Shown: positions 20,935 to 31,702 of the stretch, one piece after another
How positions within the stretch are numbered: the stretch's first letter is position 1
Layout of the letters: the number at the start of each line of letters is the position of its first letter
DNA from: Plumapathes pennacea
Lineage: Eukaryota; Cnidaria; Anthozoa; Antipatharia; Myriopathidae
Direction of reading: 5' to 3'
DNA: 64,000 nucleotides
Assembly (NCBI GenBank): GCA_964036295.1
Contig: OZ038473.1
Location: 7,285,501 to 7,349,500, forward strand
Made by a program: the position numbers and the translations under genes
The notes under the pieces: model-generated
Database searches by the model: none
What the model was told of the DNA's origin: nothing
The model's input: only the letters and a program-made list of their open reading frames with translations

Positions 20935-22001
20935 GTCTTTCGTACTGTATGAGGACTGCTCTATACAATTTATTTTAAAACCATTGAAAACGTAAGCAAT
21001 AGTGTTTTGGTTTTTGTTTCCTTTGCTGAAAAAGAGCTAAAGCTATGGCTTTCAGGAACCGGTGAAATTTGAAAAATTACATCAATTAACGTACAGTACG
21101 CGTATGCTATTTTAAAGTCGTGTTATCATTTGTGTATTTCAACAATCGCCGTATATTTTGTCGTTTGATGCCCGGGGAACTGTGATGAAGGCCAAGTAAG
21201 GATTATAACTGTGATCTTTTCGCTAGTTTTCAAAGCTATTTCAAAGTGCCTTGGTGCAAGATTGTGTCATCCGATTCCTGCCATATTTGCATAATTTCGC
21301 TAACAGTCTGACACATAGAAAGGCTGTTAAGTTTCTCGCCGTGTTTGTTAGCACACTGTATTCAAGGATGAACTGTAACCGGGTTGAAGTGCTCTCGATT
21401 TCTGAAGGCTATTAAAGTAGAAAATACCCGACCAGGGGCCACTGCTTTCCAAATTGAACAATTACAGTCTATTGTTGTTATATATTTTTTCTATGGGTAG
21501 CCAAATTTGCTCGCTCAACACAATCGGACCTTGTATTATTTAGTGACTGGCTTGCTTGCATTACTTAATGACTTAATTCCTTTTTTCTGTCAAAGATTTT
21601 AAATACGTCAAACACGGTTTGAAAAGTAGTTGTGTTCAAAATTGAATCCTTGCCAAAATTCACACGTTTCCAAGACCTCGAAAGCGTATTAACAAGCGAC
21701 TCTCGCTTTGACAGTTCTAAATTTGTTACACTCGAAAAGCGTATTAAATTGATAAAGTAAAAAAAAAAAAGAAACACACACGTATGTGGTTAGGATACAG
21801 CGTTGGCTGAAGCAATCACGTGCGCGAGTCTGAACTAAACCATAAAGATTATTTTTTATCGGCCGACTGATGACGCCGCTTTACAACCGTGGTTTGTAAA
21901 AATTATTTTAAAATAATCTCAAAGCGGAAAATAAACAAGAAGCCAGTTTCGAAAACCAAACTACAGAGCAAGGGGATACGTGCGATTATCGTGTTTCTAG
22001 T
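20935..22001 (+). repeat. Family H (Helitron-like), copy 2, 5'-truncated
   Basis: Begins in the middle of the family (TATGAGGACTGCTCTATACA) and runs to the common 3' end GCGATTATCGTGTTTCTAGT at 22001. The stretch 21270-21790 matches, inverted, 55480-56010. The end CTAGT fits the CTRRT rule for Helitrons. Confidence 0.68.
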
Positions 22002-22576
22002 AACAGCATTGTGGGATCGCTGCTGGACGCACTCCCTGACGTCATTATTGCACACGAGTTCAATATATTGGGAAATATGAACTCTTTCAGGAAACCGAAG
22101 CTCGATTAAAAACTGCAAAGAAATCTATTGTTCATGTAAATGCTAATATAGTGTTATGTGCCTTCATTTACGTTATATTATATTGAGATGTGTGGCGTAT
22201 ACACATATGTCATACATGAGAGCTCTACCCAACAATGTCATACACAATCGATTACTTAGGCTTGGGGCCTCTTGCGAATATCGTATTTCTAGTTTAATAT
22301 AAAGTGTTCAGTTTTGATTGGAGGGTTATGAAAACCCATTGATACTGTACGTACATCAATTTCAGAAGCGGAGCATAGATTACCAACAACAAATTCTTCA
22401 GTTTCTATTCAGCGGCGGTATAAATTGAACCTTCTCATATTTAATTGTATATTTACGCACAAGAAGTAAATCTGGGACTATTGACATACATTAAGTATTT
22501 CAAGTAGCGGGTTATATTTCAACACACAGCAAATGTGCGTGTATTTTAAATGAGTTTCAACGGCTGATTCATATTG
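22002..22576. other. Unassigned; isolated family-H end near 22290
   Basis: Contains GCGAATATCGTATTTCTAGT at about 22274-22293, an isolated family-H-like 3' end. Otherwise no feature. Confidence 0.4.
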
Positions 22577-23703
22577 TCCCCGAGCTCTGCGAGGGTAATA
22601 ATCACGACGCGAATGCTGTAGTATCGTGCATTTTTGAGACTCCAAACGGGTGTCATCTCCAGATTTAATGTTGCCAGTCTGTCAGTCAGTATGTCAGGCG
22701 TACAACCTCCAGGCGAGGTTACCAAGCACCACGTTTAATTCATTACGGTAACAACCGAGAGAGGACCGATGGATTGATTTTATAGAACAATTAAGATGCA
22801 GATACAAGGCCAAGCAATTCAACCGACGGCTGTAAATGATCCGGATATTATGCCATTGCATGAGAGGCAAGCTCGCTAACTGTGAGAGGAGTGAAACAAT
22901 TTATTTAAGGCATCGACTGGCCGACCTGGATACTTTTTTTCAGAAAGGACCAGCAAAATACAGTCGATGGAAATCAAACAATCACCGTGGCAAATTTCAC
23001 CGGATGATCCATGTTTTGACAAGATTGCCGCTGGCGTTCAATGCAATGGAGATTGGAGTTTTCGAACTGTATGAGGGCTGCTCTGTATTTCGAATCACTG
23101 AAGGATAACGTAGACGATAATGTATGGGGTTTTGTTTCATTTGCTGGAAAAGAATCACTACGAATTTAAGAACCGGTGAGTTTTTGATAAATGCAGTTGA
23201 CTACAGCATGCTAATTGCAAACGTCGTTTGTGTATTTCAACAGTCGCCGTATACATTGTGATTTGATGCCCCGGGACTGTGAGGATGAGGAAGTTGGATC
23301 ATACTGTGACTTTTCGCTAATTTTCGAAGCTATTTCAGAGTGCCTTCGTGCAAAATAACCTTTCCCGTTATTTTGAATCGTGTGTGACCTAGACAATATA
23401 ACTAATATATTCGCATAATTAACATGTTTCCGAGACAAACAAGCAGTTCTCGCTCTCACTTTTAAATTTGTTAGCACTCGAAGAAACGCAACATTCTGCA
23501 CTACACGTAGTCTGAACTATACCACAGACTCCATGCAACAAAAGTTTCATTTTTAGCGGCCGGCCGACTAGTGACGTTGCGACACACAAACCATGGTCTG
23601 TAAACGATTGATAATCATCAAACGGAAAATAGAGGAGAATCCCGCATCCCGAAAGCCCACCTACAGGGCGAGGGGATATCTGCAATTATCGTACTTCTAT
23701 AGT
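22577..23703 (+). repeat. Family H (Helitron-like), copy 3, near full length
   Basis: Runs from TCCCCGAGCTCTGCGAGGG to ATTATCGTACTTCTATAGT, ~1.13 kb. It contains a recurring stretch (22950-23110) whose translation FNAMEIG-FELYEGCSVFRITEG is nearly repeated at 44440-44515, suggesting a former coding or strongly conserved segment. Confidence 0.7.
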
Positions 23704-24384
23704 TAAATAACTAAGATGGCGATGGACTCAAAGACGTTACAATAATCACAGGCTCCATCTTCCTGTAGATGGTTTTTTGCTTGGTATTCTCTACTGGGAT
23801 ATCAATACTCACTTTACAAACTACACGGAGTCTGTTTATTGACGTCAATGACACACGGTGGTTGTGGAGTATCGGTGTTCGCCTGCATTGATTTCGATCA
23901 AATATATATTTTTGGTGAACCAACTGAATAGGCTCTTTTTTACCCTAGAAATTACCATTACGTTACCAAAACCGCCAACGCTACAAAAGTAGTCGTATCA
24001 CCACTCGCCCATTTTTTGACAATCTGCATATTTTTTTCGAACGGCAGTACAGTGGGGTTTAGTTCAGTCTACCTACACACCGATGTGTTTTCAAGTTTTC
24101 GTGCACAAGGTCTCGAAATAAACTCCAACATTTGCCGAGTCAACCTTCCGCACGCATCAGAATTCTTCAATGCCAAATCGGACTAATGACTGTAGAATGC
24201 TCCCTGAACCAGCATTGGCAACGCTTGTCAGAATTTTGAGGAAATTCAAGCCGGTGCAGTTGCCGGGGACCCAGAATCCTTTGTCATCGTTGCAGGGGTC
24301 ATGTTAATTCCAACAAACGAAGTGGAGTTTTCCGTTGATTTTAATTGCAATATAACATTTTTATTCTCTCGATTAACATTTTTG
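23704..24384. other. Mostly unassigned; includes 3' flank of CAP gene
   Basis: A minus-strand 71-codon frame at 23711-23923 has a possible donor (GTAAA|GTGAGT) but no recognisable domain. 24100-24384 is probably 3'-UTR of the CAP gene. Confidence 0.35.
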
Positions 24385-24534
24385 CTATAATGGTGTTCCT
24401 TTTGGAGTGACGTTTTGTTTGAAATGGCCAATGATATTCCCTGCCGGTCGGTATCTCGCTACAACATACGTCTCCCGTCCATCCTTCGTTTTTGCCATTC
24501 CAAGGCCCAGCTCTTTCGTGGAGTTCCACACCAA
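24385..24534 (-). CDS. CAP domain protein, terminal exon
   Basis: 50 codons including TAG (24387-24385), acceptor GTGTTTAG. The peptide begins LVWNSTKELGLGMAKTKDG and ends ARYRPAGNIIGHF with a short tail, the C-terminal half of the CAP fold. Joined to the exon at 24765-25075 it restores the family signature GHFTQ-LVW across the splice in phase 0. Ending soon after the final strand, without a Cys-rich extension, resembles GAPR-1/GLIPR2-like members and not venom or CRISP proteins. Confidence 0.85.
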   Translation of the reverse strand: MVWNSTKELGLGMAKTKDGRETYVVARYRPAGNIIGHFKQNVTPKGTPL

Positions 24535-24764
24535 CTAAACACACAAGCAAATAAAGACCAACAAACAAAAGTAAAATAATCCAATACGTGTTCTTGGCAA
24601 CGTGCAACTTATATAAAAATCTATGGACTCTGACACATGGAAAGATGTATGATTACATTTGGAGTCCAGCAAAAATGTCAGTTACAGGGGTATTTTACAA
24701 CTTGAAGTATTTTTCAGTTGAATCTGTCTATTCCTGTTGTAACGAGTATTGCTGTCTTGCATAC

Positions 24765-25075
24765 CTGTGTAAAATGCCCGGTATTGGCCCCAAAGTTGGC
24801 GTCCTGAAAATTGTAATCTTCTGCCTCATCATACCAGGCGTTGATCGCTTTGAGAAAGCTTTTATCTCCAGAGGGCATTTTTGCCAAATTTTCGCCGTCT
24901 TTACTGGTTTCCTCGTGGAAGAGTTTCCGCTCTCGTGCTAACCTTTCGGCCCACCTTTGGGCGTCCACGCTCAATTTTCTATTTAAGGTGATCGCGGAAG
25001 CATGATGAAGAGAGCGGTAGAAGTTGGTGAGCACAAGAGCGTCTTTTACTGGCATTAGATTTGGTCCTGTCATCA
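24765..25075 (-). CDS. CAP domain protein (GAPR-1-like), main exon
   Basis: Encodes the first two thirds of a CAP/SCP domain. All four cavity residues are visible: His in LFHEETSKDGENLA, Glu in GENLA, Glu in AWYDEAEDYNF, and His in TGHFTQ. The donor is ACACAG|GTATGC. An acceptor-like TTTGTTTAG precedes 25075 in phase 1, so an upstream exon is expected. An internal ATG at 25073 could also start the protein. No signal peptide is seen in these exons, and CAP members can be secreted or lipid-raft associated. The 3' partner is 24385-24534. Confidence 0.85.
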
Positions 25076-25079
25076 CTAA

Positions 25080-25340
25080 ACAAAGAAAAGTAAATAGAGC
25101 ACAATGATGAGTTACTACAATACAAGCGTATTAATGCTACATTCTGTCTTTCTAGTATTTTCCTATGTGCCTGCTGTGCCTGTACTGCCTAGAGGCTTGT
25201 CACTCCCCGTGCCTATTTTGACTGACTGTTGCGTTTCTGGATCGCAGTATCTCAATGTCTCTTTGTATCTAGGTATAGCATAAACAGCTATATACATGTT
25301 TAGGATCCATCAAATATTTCCTCCCGCGCGTGATTAGTGG
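25080..25340. other. No upstream CAP exon found
   Basis: The region 5' of the CAP exon shows no convincing upstream exon or promoter motif. Confidence 0.3.
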
Positions 25341-25359
25341 AATTGTGACACGTGACTGA

Positions 25360-25592
25360 AAAATGTCCGTTCACGAGCGGACGTTATCAGTGAATAACCC
25401 CCGCCTGGCGAACCATTGCTCTTTATTGACAATATCCGAACACAGTTTTATAAATTTAATCGCAAAAGACATTACGAGATGACTACCGAGGAGGGCATCA
25501 ATTCATTGGTCGAAAAAGCCGTTTTAGAAAGTGCCAAAAAGCCCCCGCGTCGTTATTAGCGCTGCGAGAGGAAATACTTAAAGGATAATAGA
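25360..25592 (+). repeat. Family G repeat, copy 1
   Basis: Shares ACAATATCCGAACACAGTTTT, ATTACGAGATGACTACCGAGG and AGCGCTGCGAGAGGAAATA with 25912-26215 and, inverted, with 41180-41490. The ATG in ATGACTACCGAGGAGG opens MTTEEGINSLVEK in this copy and MTTEEDINSLVEK in copy 2. Confidence 0.75.
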
Positions 25593-25880
25593 TGTGGCGG
25601 GGATTTGATTTTTCTATCACACCGACAAAGCGCCTGACAGAATGTTGTACTCCGAATGAAACACGGAGTTTCCGGTTTTCGCACCCCTTTCAAATACCAA
25701 TGTGATTCAACATCACTCGCCGTGGTTAGTGTTATAGTGACCCTTTCAAATACCAAACATGACATTTTCCCATACCCTTTCTTATACCTGAGTTAAAGAA
25801 AAAAGGACCCCTTTCGGGCGGGACCTCCCCGTATAGCCGATCATATGGAGTAGCCACCACCCCCCCCAGGGATTATCTGT
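25593..25880. repeat. CCCCGGGG-type MITE between two G copies
   Basis: Its right end, CCGTATAGCCGATCATATGG then CCACCACCCCCCCC, is of the same style as the element at 62011-62357. Internal CCCTTTCAAATACCA repeats occur at ~25684 and 25740. The left boundary is unclear. Confidence 0.45.
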
Positions 25881-25911
25881 TCCTCGAAGATCACAGTTAC
25901 CCTTCAAGTGA

Positions 25912-26215
25912 CCGTTTAAGTCCACTCATGAGCGGAAATTATCAGCAAATAACTACCGCCTGGCGAACTATAGCTCTTGACTTTACTGACAATATCCGAA
26001 CACAGTTTTATTTTATAATCACAATAATCATTACGAGATGACTACCGAGGAGGACATCAATTCATTGGTCGAAAAACACAGTTTCAGAAAGCACCAAAAA
26101 GCTTCACAGTCCCCGCGCCATTATTAGCGCTGCGAGAGGAAATATTTGAAGGATAAGAAAGACGATAAAATACTTTTGGCATCTGAAATATGTACGGATA
26201 ATTGTCCTTGGACAT
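25912..26215 (+). repeat. Family G repeat, copy 2
   Basis: Direct copy ~550 bp downstream of copy 1, extending further to GTACGGATAATTGTCCTTGG, a block also present at the end of the inverted copy at 41180. Noncoding apart from the short ATG frame. Confidence 0.75.
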
Positions 26216-26699
26216 TTATGAATGCCATTGCATTGCACCATTGCGTGTGACATCACGACTTGAACGATGGTAACTATGAACACGCGTAAACCAATCAGAG
26301 CCGAGCAGATTCTCGACCGGACAAAAAGTGTATTTTAGGACTCCTCGCCTTCGGCAGGAGTAATAATAGGTATTTATGTTGTGCAACTTACAAGAGATGT
26401 TTGACCAAATGCGCACAATATGTATATTTAGTATTTAGATGAGGGCGAAGCCCGAATCAACTATCACCTCATAGAAATTTCGAGCAAATAATCTAATTGT
26501 CTTAGTAAAATTCAAATACTTTTCATTTAAATAAATACAAAAAAGTTGCAAATAGGCTTCGTTTGCGTGCTTAGTAATTTCTTCATCGCCGCGACAACTT
26601 TACGCACGGCACCAAAACTGACGAGGTGTCACAATTCATTCATTGCTTTCAAGCAAACTTTGAATTGCTTTGGCGAAGTCAAATCCCCAGTAACGTGAG
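26216..26699. other. No gene recognised
   Basis: AT-rich sequence. Nothing recognised. Confidence 0.3.
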
Positions 26700-26912
26700 A
26701 TTTTTGTTGACATGTACTAATGCGCCCTTGCGGTTTTTGCTCAGTTATATCCACTTTCGCATTCTTCTTCTAGTTGTGTACAGCTTTTTTTTATTGCTGG
26801 TTAATACTAAGCAAAGCAAAGCAAGCATAATCAAACGATACCATTTCGACAAGCTGAAGTCGCTCCCGGCTGTCACGGGTACAACCGTAAATTTGCCAAA
26901 ACCGCAGTGATA
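26700..26912 (-). repeat. Family C repeat, copy 3 (partial, inverted)
   Basis: Matches the middle of copies 1 and 2 in reverse (CATAATCAAACGATACCATTT, CGACAAGCTGAAG). It lacks the terminal hairpin. Confidence 0.65.
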
Positions 26913-26929
26913 ATAGCTCTAACAGGCCG

Positions 26930-27054
26930 ACTCCTAGGAGTCTCGCTCTAGTCCAGAGATTGCTCATTAAAGAATTCTATTGGTGCGTGCAGATACTTGC
27001 CATACCAAACTTGAATCTCAGCATCTGTCGCATTTTCACGCGACAAAACTTGTT
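26930..27054 (-). repeat. Family B left part, inverted
   Basis: Reverse complement of 17405-17530 (GTCTCGCTCTAGTCCAGAG through GTCGCATTTTCACGCGAC). Confidence 0.65.
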
Positions 27055-28153
27055 ACTATTACATCAGTGGGTTGTTTGAAGTTGAATGCTTCAACAACGC
27101 ACTCCGGAAAGACGTTCTTGACGTCACTTCCGTTGGTCAGCGTTCGTCGCCATGACTATCTAACTTTTCATAATTCGAGGTAAAATTTCACATCGTGTAC
27201 AAGCATCGTTTTTCTTGCGCACAACTTATGTTATAGAAAATGCCTTGAACTAACTTACAGTTGAGTATCGAGTCCTAGTATTACGTTTCTTGGCTAAGTC
27301 GTGAGGTTTTACGAGCGTTACATTTAACTAAAAAATCTGCACCTGAGTTCACGGTTTTGTGCAATAACCGTTGACTCAAAAGCAAAGTGACCGCGCGGCC
27401 GAAAAACGTATTTCCGCGGTGTCCTTCAACAAGGAAGGAGAGAGCAAATTATCCAGTAGAAGATCATCCGTGAGCAATCACTGAACATGAACGGCGAAGA
27501 CAGACGAGAAGACGTGTTTGTAGTGATGCAAGAGAAAGAATTTCCGACGATGTGACTGAAAAAGAAAAATGATTGAAGAATTTTCGGATGGACTTCAAAT
27601 GATTTTACTACGAGGTAGAGTCAAGAAGTCGGTAAGTTTTCATTCATACAATTTTCGAGTCAGCCGTTGGAGCGTTTGTTGATTCCCTTCAAATTTGAAT
27701 TTTATGCACTAGCCGACTGTATGATTTCACGTACTTGTAGTCCATAGTTCTCCGGGAAAATGTAGTTCTTTACTGCGAAATGTTGTCTAATTTTATAGAA
27801 CAGACGGGCTGGTTGAAAAGTTGAAGCGAAACTGTACTGACTTGGCAATTCGGACCGCCGAGCCGTTTAGGATAATCTGTCTTTTCATCGCTGTTAACAT
27901 TCCAATATTTTTGATGAATAAAGACAGCTTTTTGTAAAACTGGAGAGGTTCTATGTTATAAAACAAGTAGAACAGCTTCAAGCGTGCTCCGTTCAGAAAT
28001 AAAGCACTTCGCAAGTGCCGAGAGCACTCAAAAAAGTAGAAAGAAATGCTCGCCTAACGGCTCGCGTCTCCCTACACTTCTTTCGTGCTCTCGTCACTTG
28101 CTGCGTGCTTTATTTCTAAACGGAGCACGCTTGAAGCTGTTCTATTTGTTAAA
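27055..28153 (+). repeat. Family D element, copy 1 (5' truncated)
   Basis: Colinear with the last ~0.9 kb of 39891-41020 and 59341-60469. It ends with CTATGTTATAAAAC followed by a ~180-bp foldback whose arms read AGCTTCAAGCGTGCTCCGTT and its complement. A TTAAAT follows the hairpin. Confidence 0.8.
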
Positions 28154-28159
28154 TATGTA

Positions 28160-29015
28160 TTTATAAAATAAAAGTTACATAACGAGCGCTCTGATTGGTT
28201 CCCAACCGTGTTTGCATGTTTGTATTGCTCTGAGGTTGCGCAGTGGGACAAGTTTTTGGACTGCTCGAATTTAGTGAAGTTCACGATTCTTCATTTGACC
28301 TGAGTTTACGAGAAAAACAATAAATTATAAGCCTCCAGCAAAGAAACGGCAAAGGTGGTTGTGGCAGAAGGAATGATTGACGAAAGATTGTTTAGCACTG
28401 GGCAGAAACAGCTTGCTAACACTTGAGTTTTTTGAAATATAACAGCGGAAAGGATAAGTCCATTGAATTGTCGAACTGAGCAACAGGTAACAGTGAACAT
28501 TGAAAACAGGGAACGATTATTTGCAGAGTTGCTCGTGACCCACTAAATACAATTCACTGATGAATGCGATACCTCTTTACAAACGCGAATAAATACAGTA
28601 AGTATCGGTTCATCAAAAACTCAATCTCGTTCAGGAATACGCGTAAACAAAAACTTAAAGTAATTACAAAGTACATACGTGATCACGGAACTGCTAAATA
28701 TTCAGCCGTTCAACTCAGTCCGGCAAAGAAGCGACATGATTTCTCAAAAGATCTTGTGAAAGGTCATCTACTTGTACCATACCAAATTCAGTTACTGGAC
28801 GAGACGTCAGACAAGTGGAGCAGGAACTAATCATAGCAAAGTAGTTTCCTAAACGTTTTGTTTACATTTAGTGCGGTTCACATCGATCACTTGCATTACT
28901 TCAATCGGCACAGAAGAAACTTCACTAGCTGCTCGGCCAGTTTAGACAACTCTGTTCGGATACTACTAGCGCCAACCGAGCCGAGGGAAGTTCAGTTTGA
29001 GATTCATTAATGGAA
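28160..29015. other. No gene recognised
   Basis: An 88-codon plus frame at 28564-28830 has no motif. No splice-flanked exon was found. Confidence 0.3.
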
Positions 29016-29017
29016 AA

Positions 29018-29330
29018 ACTTTTTATGCTGGGCCTAAGGGCCCAGCATATAATTGTTTTCACCCGAAAGCCAGAAGCGTAGGTATCATGGCAATTGGTAA
29101 AATACATCCCCTCTCCAGGATTTTGAAGTTTGATTGACGGGCAAGCAAAATTACTATAATTTCATTGGGTAATGTTCACCGCAAAGTGGTGTTGAAGGCT
29201 TTATTTTCTTGGCTGAGTTTCAAGTATGTAACGTGAGATTTTTGTTGACATCTACTTGCGTTCTTGCAGTTTTTGTTCAATTATATTCACTTTCGCATTC
29301 TTCTTCCAGTTGTGTACAGTATTTTTATTT
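29018..29330 (-). repeat. Family C repeat, copy 4 (inverted), with hairpin
   Basis: Starts with the terminal hairpin TTATGCTGGGCC-TAA-GGGCCCAGCATA and continues in reverse through GTTTTCACCCGAAAGCC and ATTTTTGTTGACAT. It is truncated before the family 5' end. Confidence 0.75.
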
Positions 29331-29429
29331 ACAATAGCTTACGTTGGCATAGGCGTTACATTCAGTCATACTATTGTTACATAAATGTATCCATAATGTA
29401 TATATACAGGAACTTTCTGTGATAGTGTC

Positions 29430-29880
29430 TATAACCTCAGAGGTGATTATATTTTGAAGCAGCCTACCTGCAAAACAAGGTTTTTGCACAACTACTTTTC
29501 CAACTTAGCAGTTAGGCTGTGGAACAACCTGCCTAATGACACAATAAATATAACTTCTTCTTCAAATCAACAGTACAAAATCTTTCTCTTACAACCAATA
29601 TTGCATGTGCTTGCCACCTCTGTACCACATGATTTTGATATTTACTCAAAAAAGCCTTGCTGCATACGTTTTATCACAGAGGAACTATTATACTATATTG
29701 TTTTTACTAGGTTTAAATAGAGTTTGTGTATTTACTAGGCTACTTAATATGTTTTTTCCTCTTTCTCTACATCTACTTTTCTAGGTCTAGTTAGCTTAGA
29801 TTTAGTTAACTTGTAATTATCAATATTATTATCATTAATTATTATTTGGTGATATTTAGATTAATAAATACTTCTTATTG
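29430..29880 (+). mobile_element. LINE 3' end (RT C-terminus plus 3' UTR)
   Basis: The frame at 29454-29720 contains KTRFLHNYFSNLAVRLWNNL followed by P-DT, the typical C-terminal tail of non-LTR retrotransposon ORF2, where aromatic residues precede LWNNLP. An AT-rich 3' UTR follows, ending near ATTAATAAATAC. The RT domain itself is absent, as expected for 5' truncation during target-primed reverse transcription. Confidence 0.72.
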
Positions 29881-30219
29881 ACCGAGCGTGACGTCTGTAC
29901 GGAGAAAATATCGCCCGAGGTTTTGACCGTACAGATCGAGCCGCTTCGGCATGCACTGACTCAGCGTTTATACCAATTAGTGACCACAGCTTCTCAATTT
30001 TGCAAACTTATACAATACTTGAGAGAAATAAATATTTGACTTACCGGATGAATTGATTTGAGCTTGAATTTTTGAAGTACAAACCCAAAATGTGCCGGTT
30101 TTGGTTCAGCGAAAACGTTACTCGGTAAAACCCATCACGAGCGTAGCGAACTAAAAATAATTTTCCTTCTTCTTCTTCTTCTTCTTCTGATAAGCGATTT
30201 CCAACACAAAATTAGCAGA
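29881..30219. other. No gene; (TTC)n tract
   Basis: Contains a short TTC microsatellite at ~30164-30189. The stretch GTACGGAGAAAATATCGCCC is followed by its partner CCGTACAG, making a small inverted repeat near 29895-29937. Confidence 0.4.
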
Positions 30220-30500
30220 ATTTTATTTGCTCCAAGCGTTTATATATAACATAGAACGATCACAACATTCAAACTCCGGGATTCAACCAAAGGAAATATT
30301 GAAGAAACTACAATATTTCGTATCTCAACCGTCGGCACAGAAAATTGTGTGGATCAAATGTTTATCATTTCTCAACAGAAAAATAAGTTCCTTCACTCAA
30401 TTTTTCAAAAATGTTGAAATGAAACGGCGTTCACACTCTTAAAATGCCATACTTACAGTTTCAGTAAGCTTGTACGAACTCCGCTTGCGGCACCGTGACA
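30220..30500 (+). repeat. Family E repeat, fragment
   Basis: Shares GTCGGCACAG-AAATTGT-TG-ATCAAA and GAAATGAAACGGCGTTCA with 41520-41660. Confidence 0.55.
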
Positions 30501-31005
30501 ACAAAATAATCAGTCTGCTCGTAGCTCCGCAAACGGTTCGTTGAGATTGTTCATGTCACTCTTTGACCGAAGTTTGCTGTGCCTTCTACGTTGCTCTAAG
30601 TGTTTAGCACGTAGTGCAAGATGTAAAGCGATTCTCAGAATACGGTGCTTTAATGAGTCGCCGTTCATGATGCCACAAACCAAGTTAACAAATCTTCATC
30701 TCCAACCGTTTTCTCGGCTCGCAAATTAGTTTCCGCAGTGGTATTTTTTTCTTACATATTCTTGTTCTACCGCTTTGCCTTCAGCCAAACGTAACCGACA
30801 TATTCACTGAACAAAGAACTGCACGACCTCGTGATTTATGTGTTCAATCTGGCGGTCCATAATCGAGCACACGGGCGTTACAGGAAAATAATGACCGGCA
30901 AATACACCAATCAGAGCACGCGATTTCACCGGAAGTAGCTCCAGCCATATAATAACGAGTGGTATCTCACAATTTAACTTAATATAGTGATTTCATTGCT
31001 CGTGG
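30501..31005. other. No gene recognised
   Basis: Nothing convincing on either strand. Confidence 0.3.
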
Positions 31006-31009
31006 ACGT

Positions 31010-31165
31010 GGCCCGACGAGCTTAAAATCACAGGCCGTGTCTTCCTCTTCACCATAATAATTTCTTCTGGGTTACGAATCAGCACACGCTGATTGGTTCA
31101 CATTGTCACGTGATATGCGATGACGTAAGGTGATCGCGAACAGCTTGAGATGCGGGCGATTGAAT
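31010..31165 (-). repeat. Family A fragment (inverted)
   Basis: Shares the terminal block, AATCAGCACACGCTGATTGG and CACGTGATATGCGATGACG with the family A copies. Confidence 0.6.
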
Positions 31166-31199
31166 TGTATTCTCCCGTACGAAAATTGCTAGCCTGACT

Positions 31200-31582
31200 G
31201 AGCGAGAAACGGGCCCGACTCTGGCTATGATCCGATTTTTACGGCGAGATATCAGCAAGACAAAGCGAGACAGATATTTTGTCTCGCCACAATGTGCAAA
31301 CGTGACATTTGTCTCGCTGCATTATCGGCGAAAACACGGCCAGACTGAACACTGCCCAAGACCTGAGCAAGTGAATAGGAGCCCCAACCTTCTGTATGTA
31401 CTGTTCAGTGTGCTTCACTATCAGGGAACGCAACACTCCGAGTCTCGTCTCAACTCACAAGTTTAACGTGTACGCTTCTAGTACAATTGTCAACTCAAGA
31501 ATATCATGTTGCGAGTCAATTATATATATATATTGGTCACGAGTTTGCTATGTATATGCCCTAATTGATACCTAATGTAACA
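31200..31582 (-). mobile_element. 3' LTR of Gypsy element 1 (inner edge defined)
   Basis: On the minus strand, the end of the integrase/tail region is followed by a polypurine tract GAAAAGGAGGGA (31594-31583) and then TGTTACATTAGG, the expected start of a 3' LTR at 31582. The outer edge could not be fixed because no second LTR copy exists here for comparison. The lower bound given is approximate. Confidence 0.6.
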
Positions 31583-31702
31583 TCCCTCCTTTTCTGAAAA
31601 TAAAAACTGATCAAACTAGAAATGGAACATGCAGTCCAATGCTCAACATATCATAATCAAGTCAAATCAAATTAGAAGCGGAACAGTTGGATGTTCGACA
31701 CT

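Noticed and set aside
28564-28830. 88-codon plus-strand frame
   Set aside because: No motif, no conserved copy and no splice evidence.
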